Of a stretch of DNA of 64,000 bases, positions 24,641 to 33,796 are shown in pieces. Within the stretch, counting starts at the first letter, position 1; every line of letters begins with the position of its first letter. Below the pieces are notes generated by a model. That model was not told where the DNA came from and made no database searches. It worked only from the letters and a program-made list of their open reading frames with translations. Made by a program: the position numbers and the translations under genes. This DNA comes from Sandaracinus sp. (GTDB taxonomy: Bacteria; Myxococcota_A; Polyangia; Polyangiales; Houyiibacteriaceae), in contig JACKEH010000012.1 in assembly GCA_020633125.1 (NCBI GenBank), positions 1 through 64,000 of the forward strand. Reading direction: 5' to 3'.

Positions 24641-26335
24641 ATGGTTGGAACCCCACACCTCGTGCGTGCGGCCTTCGTGGTCCTCGCGAGTCTGTCCTCC
24701 GCCACGCTGACCTTCGCGCAAGACGCGGACGACTGCCCGACGCCGCGAGCGGCGGCGCGCGCGTGGCTCGCGAATCTCCCGCCCAACGGCGACGATCCCG
24801 CACGCGCTGCGGCGTGTTTCGACTGGGCCTCCGCAGGTGTCGGTGCGGACGTCGCGCCGACCCGCGCACGCATGCTCAAGGAGGTCTTCGATCGCAACGG
24901 TTGGTACGTCGAGGTCGACGGCCTTCCCGACGTCGCCGAGGTCCCGGAAGACCAGCTTCAGAACGGCGTGCTGCCCCTGAGCCCACGTGTGTCGGACCTC
25001 GGCCTGCAACGCGTCGGGGAACGCTGGGTCATCGCGGGCGAGGGGTTGTCTCGAATTCCCGAGATGCACGAGCGCGCGTTCTCCTTCGACGTGAGCGGCG
25101 TCGTGGAGCAGGGGCCTTCGTGGCTCCGCCATCGCGTGCTCGCGGTCGAGGTGTGGCAGCTGCTCGGCGTCTTCTTCGTCTTGCTCGCGGGCCTCTTCGT
25201 GCGCTCGCTCGTGATCTTCGTGTTGGTGCACCAGGTGACGCGTTGGTTGCACCGCATGCGGCAGCAGTGGGACGGCGAGGTGCTTCGTCGCGCGGCCAAA
25301 CCACTCGGAACCGTCGCGATGACAGGCATCTTGTGGTGGCTGCTTCCGCTGCTTCGCTTCGGGGTCCGCGTGAACCAAATCGGCGGCATCGCGCTTCGTG
25401 TGATGGCGACGACCGCGACCGTGCTCCTGCTCTACCGGCTCGTCGATTTCGCCGCCGACCTCTTCGCCAAACGTGCCGAGAAGACCGAGTCGAAGTTCGA
25501 CGACCAGATCGTGCCGCTCGTCCGGAAGACCTCGAAGGTCTTCGTCGCCGTGGTCGGCGTGATCTTCGTGTTGCAGAACCTCGACGTCGACGTCGGCTCG
25601 CTCTTGGCGGGAGTGTCGCTCGGTGGCCTCGCGTTCACGCTCGCCGCGAAGGACACCGTCGCGAACCTCTTCGGCAGCGTCTCCATCTTCGCCGACCAGC
25701 CCTTTCAGATCGGCGATTGGGTCGTCATCGACGGACACGAAGGCGTGATCGAAGAGGTCGGTATGCGTTCGACGCGCATTCGCACCTTCTACGACTCGCT
25801 GATCACCATCCCGAACTCGAAGGTCGCGGACGCCGCCATCGACAACTACGGCCGTCGTCGCTTCCGCCGGCAGACGTTCGAGGTCGGCATCACCTACGAC
25901 AGCTCCGTCGAGCAGGTCGAAGCGTTCGTCGAAGGCATTCGCGCGATCCTCAAGGCCAACCCGGCGGTGCGAAAGGACGCCTACGAGGTGCACTTTCGCC
26001 ACTTCGGCGCCTCGGCGTTGCAGGTCTTCGTCTACTTCTTCTTTCAGGTCGGATCCTGGAGCGACGAGCTTCGTCAGCGCCACAACGTGCTCCTCGAGAT
26101 CATGCGTTTGGCGAAGCGGGTCGGGGTGGACTTCGCGTTCCCGACGCAGACCTTGCACCTCGAGACGCTGGCCACCGCGCGCACGATCGAGCCGCGTCGC
26201 GCACCCGATCTCGCCGCGCTCACGGCGGCTGTCGCGGGCCACGGGCCGGGCGGGGCGCACGCAGTGGTCGACACGCCCTTGTTGACCGACGGGTTCTTTC
26301 CCGGCGCCGCGCAGGTGAAGGGCGACGAGGGCTGA
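24641..26335 (+). CDS. MscS-family mechanosensitive channel with periplasmic N-terminal domain
   Basis: A 564 aa membrane protein. A signal peptide (ending around LTFAQ) leads a ~120 aa periplasmic domain, followed by three or more membrane helices (about 160-300). The pore helix resembles MscS TM3 (VSLGGLAFTLAAKDTVANLF) and the beta domain has QIGDWVVIDGHEGVIEEVG and IPNSKVADAAIDNYG. The cytoplasmic C-terminal alpha/beta domain has the VHFRHFGASALQVFV pattern. MscS channels release osmolytes on hypo-osmotic shock; the larger YnaI/YbdG-type layout suggests a specialised channel. It is monocistronic or leads to the thioredoxin-like gene 149 nt downstream. Confidence 0.93.
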   Translation: MVGTPHLVRAAFVVLASLSSATLTFAQDADDCPTPRAAARAWLANLPPNGDDPARAAACFDWASAGVGADVAPTRARMLKEVFDRNGWYVEVDGLPDVAEVPEDQLQNGVLPLSPRVSDLGLQRVGERWVIAGEGLSRIPEMHERAFSFDVSGVVEQGPSWLRHRVLAVEVWQLLGVFFVLLAGLFVRSLVIFVLVHQVTRWLHRMRQQWDGEVLRRAAKPLGTVAMTGILWWLLPLLRFGVRVNQIGGIALRVMATTATVLLLYRLVDFAADLFAKRAEKTESKFDDQIVPLVRKTSKVFVAVVGVIFVLQNLDVDVGSLLAGVSLGGLAFTLAAKDTVANLFGSVSIFADQPFQIGDWVVIDGHEGVIEEVGMRSTRIRTFYDSLITIPNSKVADAAIDNYGRRRFRRQTFEVGITYDSSVEQVEAFVEGIRAILKANPAVRKDAYEVHFRHFGASALQVFVYFFFQVGSWSDELRQRHNVLLEIMRLAKRVGVDFAFPTQTLHLETLATARTIEPRRAPDLAALTAAVAGHGPGGAHAVVDTPLLTDGFFPGAAQVKGDEG

Positions 26336-26484
26336 GAGGGTCGTTTCCACCACTCGACGCGTGGTCGCTCCGCGGGGGTCGAGCGCCGGCGCATGCGGGC
26401 CGGGCGGATTCTTGCGAACCCGAGGCCTGAGCACGCTCTCGCTCCGTGGTTGCCCGGCTCGAACCTTCTCCCCATGAGAGAGCC

Positions 26485-27003
26485 ATGACCGAGTCGTCGA
26501 AACCGCCTCGTCGCTGGCGCCGCTTCGCGATCGAGGTCGCCGTCTTCTTGGCGATCTTCGTCGCGGTGCGTGCGTGGCAGCGCCGTGGGGTGGTCGAAGG
26601 CGCGGCGCCTCCGCTCGTCGCCACCGATCTGACCGGAACGCGCGCCGCGCTCGCGACCGACGGGCCGACGCTCGTTCACTTCTGGGCGACGTGGTGCGGG
26701 GTCTGCGAGGCGATGGACGGGAACGTCGCGGCGGTCGCGACCGATCGAAACGTGATCACCGTCGCGGTGCGCTCCGGTGACGCGGCGGCCATCGTCGCCT
26801 CCATGGCCGAAGAGGGGCTCGCTCCCGAAGGGCGCCCCGTGTTTCCGGTCGTCGCCGACCCGAACGGCGCGCTCGCTGCGCAATGGGGCGTGAGCGCGTT
26901 CCCGACCTCGTTCGTGGTGGACGAAGACGGGGCGATTCGATCGGTCGAGGTGGGTTACACGACCGAGCTCGGCCTCCGCGCGCGGCTCGCGTTGGCGGAC
27001 TGA
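26485..27003 (+). CDS. Membrane-anchored thioredoxin-like (TlpA/DsbE-type) protein
   Basis: A 172 aa protein with an N-terminal membrane anchor (about 14-31) and a periplasmic thioredoxin fold. The active site is WCGVC (Cys71, Cys74) in VHFWATWCGVC, and the cis-proline loop is AFPTSFVVDEDG. These are features of TlpA/ResA/DsbE reductases that reduce disulfides in the periplasm, for example of apocytochromes. An alternative longer frame starts at 26446, but ATG 26485 opens the anchor. No cytochrome-maturation genes are near, so the client is unknown. Confidence 0.9.
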   Translation: MTESSKPPRRWRRFAIEVAVFLAIFVAVRAWQRRGVVEGAAPPLVATDLTGTRAALATDGPTLVHFWATWCGVCEAMDGNVAAVATDRNVITVAVRSGDAAAIVASMAEEGLAPEGRPVFPVVADPNGALAAQWGVSAFPTSFVVDEDGAIRSVEVGYTTELGLRARLALAD

Positions 27004-27017
27004 GCCGATCTCCGTGC

Positions 27018-27075
27018 CCGTGCCCGTGCCCGTGCCCTGACCGTGCCTGTGACCTGACCGTGCCCGTGCCGTGAC
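27018..27075. repeat. Hexamer-based direct repeats between convergent genes
   Basis: Several consecutive GTGCCC units run into related CTGACCGTGCC and GTGACC blocks. They fill the start of the gap between the thioredoxin-like gene and the convergent comEA-like gene (27004-27189). No terminator hairpin or gene is seen in this gap. Confidence 0.7.
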
Positions 27076-27189
27076 CATCCATGTCCGCTCAATCCGGGTT
27101 TCCCTGGCTGAGCGTGGCGTGGGCATCGTCCATGCGTGCATCGGAGGCGCGAGCCTCGCGCCCGAGCCGGCATCCAGGTGCTGATCTCT

Positions 27190-27609
27190 TCAGCGGCCGT
27201 CGGTGGCCTCGCTCCCGAGGTTCGGCTCGTCCCGCCCGTCGGCGTCCACGTGCACCAAGGGCCGTAGGCGTTCGAGCGTGCGCGCACCGATACCGCGCAC
27301 GCGTCGCAGGTCGTCGATGGAGACGAAAGGTCGCGCGTCGACGATGCGTGCGGCCAACGCGGGTCCAATTCTCGGCAGGAGCTCGAGCTCCTCGGCCGTG
27401 GCGCGGTTGAGATCGAGCGGCCGCCCGTCGCGAAGCGCACGCGCTTGCGCGCCATCCACGGGGGCCTGCCTCTCGACCCAGGTGGGCTCCGGGCGTTCAC
27501 GTCGCCAGGCACGCGCCAAGCCCACCAGGCTCGCCACGATCACCAAGAGCGAGAGAACGAGCAGCGGAGAGGAAGGGCGAGTCGAAGGCGACGGAAGAGG
27601 CGAGGGCAC
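27190..27609 (-). CDS. ComEA-like helix-hairpin-helix DNA-binding protein
   Basis: A 139 aa protein. A Pro/Ser-rich N-terminus is followed by one membrane helix (about 15-35, SPLLVLSLLVIVASLVGLAR) and, after a charged linker, a ComEA-type double HhH: LDLNRATAEELELLPRIGP and RRVRGIGARTLERLRPLV. ComEA binds incoming DNA in the periplasm during natural transformation and works with a type IV pilus. The only plausible start after the aminopeptidase stop is GTG 27609, which lies inside a perfect inverted repeat (27601-27637). Downstream of and co-directional with the M1 aminopeptidase, 74 nt after its stop. Confidence 0.75.
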   Translation of the reverse strand: MPSPLPSPSTRPSSPLLVLSLLVIVASLVGLARAWRRERPEPTWVERQAPVDGAQARALRDGRPLDLNRATAEELELLPRIGPALAARIVDARPFVSIDDLRRVRGIGARTLERLRPLVHVDADGRDEPNLGSEATDGR

Positions 27610-27637
27610 GGCGCCTCGTCGGCGTGCCGTGCCCTCG
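27601..27637 (-). promoter_or_regulatory. Perfect 12-bp inverted repeat enclosing the comEA start codon
   Basis: The arms CGAGGGCACGGC and GCCGTGCCCTCG are separated by 13 nt. On the minus strand the GTG start of the ComEA-like gene is in the 3-prime arm and its GAGG-like ribosome site is in the loop. There is no T-tract, so it is not a standard terminator for the upstream aminopeptidase; it could hide the start codon in mRNA. Confidence 0.55.
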
Positions 27638-27683
27638 ATTCTCTCTTTGGTCGTTCCGAGTCCGAGCGTCGTGGCAGCGGCGC

Positions 27684-30404
27684 TCAGCGCGTCAGCCAGC
27701 TCTGCACGCTCGCTCGCTGCGCATCGACCCGCGCCGCACAGAGGCGCACGCTCTCGACCGCGCTCGCGAGGTTGCGCGGTCCGCCCGGAAGCGACTCCAC
27801 CCGCGGGCCGAAGAAGGTCTCGAGGTCCGTGGCCGCTTCCGCGTCGCATCCGTGACCGACCACGAGCGGCAGGTAGCCCGCGTAGCCCGGCGGAAGCTTA
27901 GCGACCAACGCGTCGACGTTCGTCTCCAGCCACTCGCGCACCACGGCGCGCGTGTGGCGGTCTCGGTGCAGCATCGCGATCGGGAGCAGCACTTCGTTGA
28001 CGCGAAGGTCGTCGCCCAACGTCATCGCGAGCACCTGGCCCGCGCGCTCCGCGTCGCGCGTCGAAGCGAGCGCGCGAATCAGGCTGCGGCGGACCACGCC
28101 GTCGCTCTCTTGCGACAGGCGCTCGCGCACCTTCGGCCACACGTCGTCAGGCGTGCCTTCGCCGACCTCGACCGCGACACGCAGCGCGACCTCGACCAGA
28201 TCGGGCGGCACGGCCTCACGCACGATCGCGGTCTCACCCAAGAACGCCCGACCACGCCGCGCGGCTTCGGCGCGCGCACCCGGCTCTTCGGCGACGCCCG
28301 CCAGGAACGCCTGCACCGCGGCACGACGAAGCGCCACCGTCGCGTCCTCGCCCGCGCGGGCGGTCCAGCCAAGACGACGTGCGTCCGCCGCGTACGCCCG
28401 CGAAAGGCGCGCACGAAGCACCGGCGCCTGCGCCTCGTCGACCACGTGCTCCAACACCCCGTCGAAGAAAGCGAGGCTCGACGTCGCGACCTCGTGATGG
28501 GCGTCGGACGCGAGCGCCGTCAGCGCTTCGAGCGCCGCGCCCCCGGGGATCCGACCCGCGTCGAAGGCCGACTGCGTCGCGTCCGCGAGCGAGAGGCGCT
28601 CGGCGACGCTCAGCTGTGGCAACGCGCGACGGAGCGCCGCGAGCTGGTCTTCGGGAAGCGACCAGCGGTAGTAGCCGGCGGCTGCGGCGTTCGGATGAAT
28701 CCACGTCGGGCAGCTCGACGTCTCGAGCGGAATGCGCCCCTCCGCTTCGGTCAGCAGGCCGCACGTCTCGCCCACCGTCGCGCGTCGACCACGGCCGCTC
28801 GCGTGGCGAATGCACACCGGGATCTGCCAGGTGCGATCCGTCGCCGCGGGTGAGCCGACGGGCGCGTAGCGCCGCTGCGTGAGCTGCACGTGCGGTGCAC
28901 CCTCGCAGACCAAACGCGCCTCCACGAAGGGCACGCCGGGTTGCTCGAGGAAGGTGCGGAAGGGCGTCGCGACGTCACGCCCACTCGCTTCGCCCAGCGC
29001 ACCGAGCAGGTCGTCCGCCGTCGCGTTGCCGAATCGGTGACCGTCCAAGTACGCGCGCACGCCGCGTTGGAAGCTCTCGCGACCGAGCCAACGCTCGAAC
29101 ATCGCGAGCACCCCCGCGCCCTTGCCGTAGGTGATGCCGTCGAACGCGTTGTGAACGTCGTCGCTCGAGACGATGGGCTGACGAATCTGCCGCGCGCTCG
29201 CGAGCGCGTCTTCGTTCATCGTCTCTTGCACCCAATCGAGCAGCTCGAGATCCGGCTCGTAGCCGGGACGCCACGCTTCGACCGCGCGGTACTCCATCCA
29301 GCTCGCGAACGCCTCGTTGAGCCAGAGGTCGTCCCACCACGCCATCGTCACGAGGTTGCCGAACCACATGTGCGCGAGCTCGTGCGCGACGAGGTACGCG
29401 AACGTCCGCAGGAGGCGCGTCGGCGAGCGCGTCTCGTCGACGAGCAGGAGCGCGTCGCGAAAGGTCACGAGACCCACGTTCTCCATGGCGCCCGCCTCGA
29501 AGTCCGGCACCGCCACGAGGTCGAGCTTCGCGTAGGGGTAGGGCGAGCCGAACCAGGTCTCGAGCGCGCCGAGGATCGCCGGCGCGTGCGTCATCGCGTA
29601 CGCGAGCTCCGGGCCTCGGCCTCGCACCGCCAGACCCCGCAACGGAAGAGGGCCCTCACGGCCGGCCGCGGGCGGCACGCTGCCCTCGACCACGTCGAAA
29701 GGCCCGACCGCGAGCGCGAAGAGATACGTCGGCATCGGCGGCGTGGCTTCGAACGTGTGCACGCCCTCTTCTACGGACGCGGTCGGCGCGTTGGCGGCGA
29801 CGACGTCGCCTTCGTGACCGCGTACCTTCACGTGAAAGGGCGTCTTGAAGCGCGGCTCGTCGAAACAGGGGAAGGCCTTGCGGGCGGAGAGCGGCTCCAT
29901 CTGCGTGAAGGCGTAGCGATCCTCGCCGACGCTCACCGCGTAGAGCCCCTCGAGGTTCGACGCGAAGGGGGCGTCGAAGCGAAGCTCGAGCTGCGCTTCG
30001 CCCTCGATGGCGCGCGTGAGCACGACCTTCGCGAAGCCGTCCTCGCCTTCGGCGCCGGCCCAAAAGCCCGGCACCATCTCACCGCTCGGCAAACGCGCGC
30101 CCACGGTACGGACGTCGAGCCCGACGCCGTGCATCCAGATCACGCGGCGCGGCGCGGCGAGGCGCACGTCGATGCGCACCTGGCCGGAGAAGCGCTCCTC
30201 GCGTGGGTTCACGTCGAGCTCGAGCGTGTACGTCGTCGGCGTCACGTCGTCGGGCAGACGGCCGTTCTGAGGTTCCGCACCGTCGGGCCCGACGTCCACC
30301 GTCGGCGCGGGTGTCGGCGTCAGGGGCGGATGAGTGACGCGCGCGACCTCGGGAGGCGGGCACGCGAGCAAGAAGAGCAGGGCGAAGGGCGACCACACAC
30401 GCAT
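27684..30404 (-). CDS. M1-family zinc aminopeptidase, predicted lipoprotein
   Basis: A 906 aa gluzincin peptidase. The signal peptide ends in lipobox LLFLLAC, so it should be membrane-anchored outside the cytoplasm. The M1 hallmarks are present: exopeptidase motif GAMEN (305-309), zinc motif HELAH (341-345) with the third ligand Glu364 in WLNEAFA. The N-terminal saddle and helical C-terminal domain fill the normal M1 layout (APN/ERAP-like length). It cleaves N-terminal residues from peptides. It is divergent from the polyA polymerase-like gene across a short intergenic region. Confidence 0.93.
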   Translation of the reverse strand: MRVWSPFALLFLLACPPPEVARVTHPPLTPTPAPTVDVGPDGAEPQNGRLPDDVTPTTYTLELDVNPREERFSGQVRIDVRLAAPRRVIWMHGVGLDVRTVGARLPSGEMVPGFWAGAEGEDGFAKVVLTRAIEGEAQLELRFDAPFASNLEGLYAVSVGEDRYAFTQMEPLSARKAFPCFDEPRFKTPFHVKVRGHEGDVVAANAPTASVEEGVHTFEATPPMPTYLFALAVGPFDVVEGSVPPAAGREGPLPLRGLAVRGRGPELAYAMTHAPAILGALETWFGSPYPYAKLDLVAVPDFEAGAMENVGLVTFRDALLLVDETRSPTRLLRTFAYLVAHELAHMWFGNLVTMAWWDDLWLNEAFASWMEYRAVEAWRPGYEPDLELLDWVQETMNEDALASARQIRQPIVSSDDVHNAFDGITYGKGAGVLAMFERWLGRESFQRGVRAYLDGHRFGNATADDLLGALGEASGRDVATPFRTFLEQPGVPFVEARLVCEGAPHVQLTQRRYAPVGSPAATDRTWQIPVCIRHASGRGRRATVGETCGLLTEAEGRIPLETSSCPTWIHPNAAAAGYYRWSLPEDQLAALRRALPQLSVAERLSLADATQSAFDAGRIPGGAALEALTALASDAHHEVATSSLAFFDGVLEHVVDEAQAPVLRARLSRAYAADARRLGWTARAGEDATVALRRAAVQAFLAGVAEEPGARAEAARRGRAFLGETAIVREAVPPDLVEVALRVAVEVGEGTPDDVWPKVRERLSQESDGVVRRSLIRALASTRDAERAGQVLAMTLGDDLRVNEVLLPIAMLHRDRHTRAVVREWLETNVDALVAKLPPGYAGYLPLVVGHGCDAEAATDLETFFGPRVESLPGGPRNLASAVESVRLCAARVDAQRASVQSWLTR

Positions 30405-30535
30405 CGCGTCGATCTAGCAGGCGACGGCCCACGACAAAGGCGCGTCGACGAAAAATCCGCCGTATCTGCCCCAAATCGGTGAGGAATCTTCGCCAAGAGG
30501 TGCGCGTCGCCGCCACCCGACGCAGACTGCGCGCC

Positions 30536-31855
30536 GTGCCCACGGAAGTCCCCATCGACCGAATCCCCCGCGAGGTCTTCGAGGTCTGCGACGTGCTCCG
30601 CCAACGCGGCCACCGCGCGTGGATCGTGGGCGGTTGCGTCCGTGACCTCCTGCGTGGCCTCGAGGTCGCGGACTGGGACCTCTGCACGTCCGCCAAGCCC
30701 GAGCAGACCAAAGCGTGCTTCAAGAAAGTCATCCCGACCGGCATCGCGCACGGCACCGTCACGGTGCTCTGGAAGGGACATGCGTTCGAGGTCACCACGC
30801 TTCGCGGCGAAGGCGCCTACACCGACGGTCGGCGTCCGGACGAGGTCTTCTTCGTCGACGACATCCGTGAGGACCTCGCGCGGCGCGATTTCACGGTGAA
30901 CGCCATCGCCTACGACCCCGTGCTCGCGCGGGTGGAGGATCCCTTCGAAGGTCGCGTGGACCTCGACGCCGGAATCCTTCGCGCGGTCGGAGTGCCCGCG
31001 GAGCGGTTCGCCGAAGACGGCCTCCGCATCCTTCGAGGTGCGCGCTTCGTCGCCACGCTCGAGATGGAGCTTCACCCCGCGACGCGCGACGCCTTCGCGG
31101 GCGCGCTCGACGTCTACGCGAAGGTCAGCCACGAGCGCATTCGCGAGGAGTGGCTCAAGGCCTTCAAGGCGCGTCGTCCTTCGCGTGCGTTCGCGGTCAT
31201 GCAGCAGACGGGCATCCTCGCGCGGACCTGCGCGCCGCTAAACGCGCTCACCGAGATCGCGATCGGGCCAGGCCGGACCGCCTTCGATCACGCGCTCGCC
31301 GCGATGGATTTGGCCAAGGGACCCGTTCCCCGCCTCGCCGCGTTGCTTCACGGCGTCGGTCGTGGTCGGGCCGCCGAAGGCCACGCCGGCGACGTCGCGG
31401 CAGACCTGATCGAGCCGTGGCTTCGTGACTACCGCTTCTCGAACGACGAGCGCCGCGACGTGCTGCACCTCGTGCGTCACCACGACCTCGGCGCGCCACG
31501 CACGTGGGACGACGTCGAGCTCCGGCGTTTCCTCCAGCGTGTCGATGCTTCGAAGGCGGAGGCCGTGCTCGCGACCGCGCGCGTCGTGCGCCTCGCGGCC
31601 GACGAGGACGTCGCGTGGATCGACGACCTCACCGCGCGGGTGCGTGCGGTGCTCGTGAGCCCGCCGCCCCTTCGCATCGGAGACCTCGCGGTCGACGGCA
31701 AAGACGTGCTCGCGGCGCTCGGAGGGCAGGGGGGCCGCGCGGTCGGCCGAATCCTGGAGTCGCTCCTCGAGCACGTGATCGTGCACCCCGAAGACAACAC
31801 CCGCGCGTCGCTCGAGCCGCGCCTGAAGGCGTTGGCGGCGGAGGTGAGCGCGTGA
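30536..31855 (+). CDS. PolyA polymerase / CCA tRNA nucleotidyltransferase family protein
   Basis: About 439 aa class II nucleotidyltransferase. Seen: the head domain GGCVRDLLRG with the catalytic acidic pair in DWDLCT, the ARRDFTVNAIAYDP strand, and the ERFAEDGLRILRGARFVATL neck. These features do not separate PcnB from CCA-adding enzymes by eye. A C-terminal HD-like segment is degenerate: LAALLHGVGRGR has Gly where active HD domains have Asp. The start is uncertain: GTG codons at 30479, 30500 and 30536 are in frame; 30536 best matches the family N-terminus (IPREVFEVC). Its stop overlaps the start of the next gene. Confidence 0.85.
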   Translation: MPTEVPIDRIPREVFEVCDVLRQRGHRAWIVGGCVRDLLRGLEVADWDLCTSAKPEQTKACFKKVIPTGIAHGTVTVLWKGHAFEVTTLRGEGAYTDGRRPDEVFFVDDIREDLARRDFTVNAIAYDPVLARVEDPFEGRVDLDAGILRAVGVPAERFAEDGLRILRGARFVATLEMELHPATRDAFAGALDVYAKVSHERIREEWLKAFKARRPSRAFAVMQQTGILARTCAPLNALTEIAIGPGRTAFDHALAAMDLAKGPVPRLAALLHGVGRGRAAEGHAGDVAADLIEPWLRDYRFSNDERRDVLHLVRHHDLGAPRTWDDVELRRFLQRVDASKAEAVLATARVVRLAADEDVAWIDDLTARVRAVLVSPPPLRIGDLAVDGKDVLAALGGQGGRAVGRILESLLEHVIVHPEDNTRASLEPRLKALAAEVSA

Positions 31856-32577
31856 GCGGCTTCGTCGACCTTCACGCACACTGGGTGCCCGCCGTCGACG
31901 ACGGAGTGAAGACCGACGCCGAGGCGCTCGAGATGCTCCGGGGTCTGGCGGCGCTCGGCTACGCACGTTGCGTCGCGACGCCGCACATTCGCACGGCGAT
32001 GTTCGAGAACCGCCGTCCTGGCCTCGAGGACGCCCACGCCGCGTTCGTGGGTCGTGTGCAGGGCGAGGCGCTGCCCGAGCTCGGTCTCGGCGCCGAACAC
32101 TTCTTCGACGACGTGTTCTGGGGGCTCTTTCAACGCGGCGAGCACCTCCCCTATCCGGGCGGGAAGGCCGCGCTCGTCGAGCTGCCCCCGGAGCGTCTGC
32201 CCCTTCGCCTCGAGCACGTGTTCTTCGAGATGCGGGTCCGTGGCGTCCGCCCGATCCTCGCGCACCCCGAGCGCTACCGGGATTTCTACGATCGCAGCGA
32301 TGCGCTGGAGCCGCTGCTCGACGCGGGTGCCGTCCCGCAGCTCGACTTGATGAGCCTCGTCGGCCGGTATGGTCGGCATCCCCAACGTGCCGCCGAACGG
32401 TTGCTCGACGAGGGGTTCTACTACCTCGCGTGCAGCGACGCGCACCGCCCCGCGGACGTCGAGCTCGTCGGTCGCGGAATCGAGCGCCTCCGAGAGCTGG
32501 TTGGACGTGAAGAAGCCGACGCGATGCTCGGCGATCACCCGCGTCGAGTCCTGGCGGGCGACCCCGACTTCGAGTAG
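31852..32577 (+). CDS. PHP-domain phosphotyrosine phosphatase (CpsB/YwqE-like)
   Basis: A 241 aa PHP-fold phosphoesterase. Metal ligands are visible in order: DLHAHWVPAVDDG, VATPHIR, an acidic/His cluster (GAEHFFDD), AHPERYRDFYD and CSDAHRPADVEL. This is the CpsB/YwqE family, manganese-dependent protein tyrosine phosphatases that control exopolysaccharide synthesis kinases. GTG 31852 overlaps the stop of the upstream gene, implying coupling. No polysaccharide gene cluster is adjacent, so the target kinase is unknown. Confidence 0.87.
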   Translation: MSGFVDLHAHWVPAVDDGVKTDAEALEMLRGLAALGYARCVATPHIRTAMFENRRPGLEDAHAAFVGRVQGEALPELGLGAEHFFDDVFWGLFQRGEHLPYPGGKAALVELPPERLPLRLEHVFFEMRVRGVRPILAHPERYRDFYDRSDALEPLLDAGAVPQLDLMSLVGRYGRHPQRAAERLLDEGFYYLACSDAHRPADVELVGRGIERLRELVGREEADAMLGDHPRRVLAGDPDFE

Positions 32578-32611
32578 GTCCCGAGCTTTCGAGTAGGCCC
32601 CTCCCGTCGCG

Positions 32612-33721
32612 ATGACCGAAGCCGCCCCGCCTAGCCTCTTGCGCCGCATCCTCCCCAAGCTCGTGCTCTCGCTCGCGCTCGGTGGTCTCTTCGCTTGGCT
32701 CGCGGCCCGCGGCGGTGTCCCGCTCAACCCGGGCAAGCTCGACTTCTCGGTCGTGCGCTGGTGGACCGTCCCGGCGTACGTCGGCACGTTGATGGCGACG
32801 CACCTGCTGCGCGCCACGCGCTGGCGTTTCCTCATCGCGCCGGTGAAGCCGATCGCCCTGCGCGAGGTCATCGCGCTCAACTGGATCGGCTTCTTCGCGA
32901 TCTTCGCGCTGCCCTTGCGGCTCGGAGAAATGGCGCGCCCCGCGCTCACGAAGATGCGGCACGACGTCAGCGTCAGCGCCGGCATCGGCACCGTCGCGGT
33001 CGAGCGTGTGGTCGACGGGCTCGTCACCAGCCTCTGCGTCGCGTGGGCGCTCTTCGCGATCCCGCACCTCGACGCCGACGACCCGCTCGTGCGCGCGCTG
33101 CCCTTCTACGGCTACTTGGCGCTCACGGTCTTCGGCTGCGCCTTCGCCGCGCTCGGGGTCTTCCTCTGGCAGCGCAGCTTCGCCGTCCGCGCCACGAAGG
33201 CGGTCTTCGGCCTCGTCTCCAAACGCTTCGGCACCTTGCTCGCCGAGAAGGTCGACGGCGTCGCCGACGGCATTCGCTCGCTCGCGAGCCTCCGTCTGAC
33301 GGTTGGGTTCCTCTTCGAGACGATGCTCTACTGGGCCTCGAACGCGGGGGGCATGTGGCTGCTCGCGTGGGGTTGCGGCATCCCGATGGAGCCCGGCCAC
33401 GCGGTCGCGCTCATGGGCATTCTCGCGATCGGCATCTTGTTGCCGACCGGCCCCGGCCTCTTCGGGAACTTCCAGCTCGCGATCTCGACGGCGCTGAAGC
33501 TCTACTTCGCGGCCGAGCTCGTCAGCTCCAACGGCGCCGTCTTCATCTTTTTGCTCTACGCGGTCCAGGCCGTGGTCATCGTGCTCGCGGGCGTCATCCC
33601 GCTCTACGCGATGAACCTCCGCCTCGGCGACCTCCTCGGCACCGAGCAGATTCGCAAGGGCCTCTCGTCGGCGCCGCCTCCGATGTCGGGGGGGGTGGAG
33701 CACGAAGACCAGCCGGGCTGA
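32612..33721 (+). CDS. Flippase-like integral membrane protein (LPG synthase TM/UPF0104 family)
   Basis: A 369 aa polytopic membrane protein with about eight hydrophobic helices. Family signatures include TRWRFLIAP, IGFFAIFALPLRLGEMARP and ILLPTGPGLFGNFQ. These match the lysylphosphatidylglycerol synthase transmembrane region found alone in putative lipid flippases. A possible role is moving a lipid or glycolipid across the inner membrane. It follows the PHP phosphatase by 34 nt on the same strand. The substrate is not deducible. Confidence 0.85.
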   Translation: MTEAAPPSLLRRILPKLVLSLALGGLFAWLAARGGVPLNPGKLDFSVVRWWTVPAYVGTLMATHLLRATRWRFLIAPVKPIALREVIALNWIGFFAIFALPLRLGEMARPALTKMRHDVSVSAGIGTVAVERVVDGLVTSLCVAWALFAIPHLDADDPLVRALPFYGYLALTVFGCAFAALGVFLWQRSFAVRATKAVFGLVSKRFGTLLAEKVDGVADGIRSLASLRLTVGFLFETMLYWASNAGGMWLLAWGCGIPMEPGHAVALMGILAIGILLPTGPGLFGNFQLAISTALKLYFAAELVSSNGAVFIFLLYAVQAVVIVLAGVIPLYAMNLRLGDLLGTEQIRKGLSSAPPPMSGGVEHEDQPG

Positions 33722-33796
33722 GGGGGCTGCCTGGGGGCGACCCGGGTCTGCGTGCGGGAAAATGGACCTTCCGCGCCGGGTCGGTACCGTCGACCC

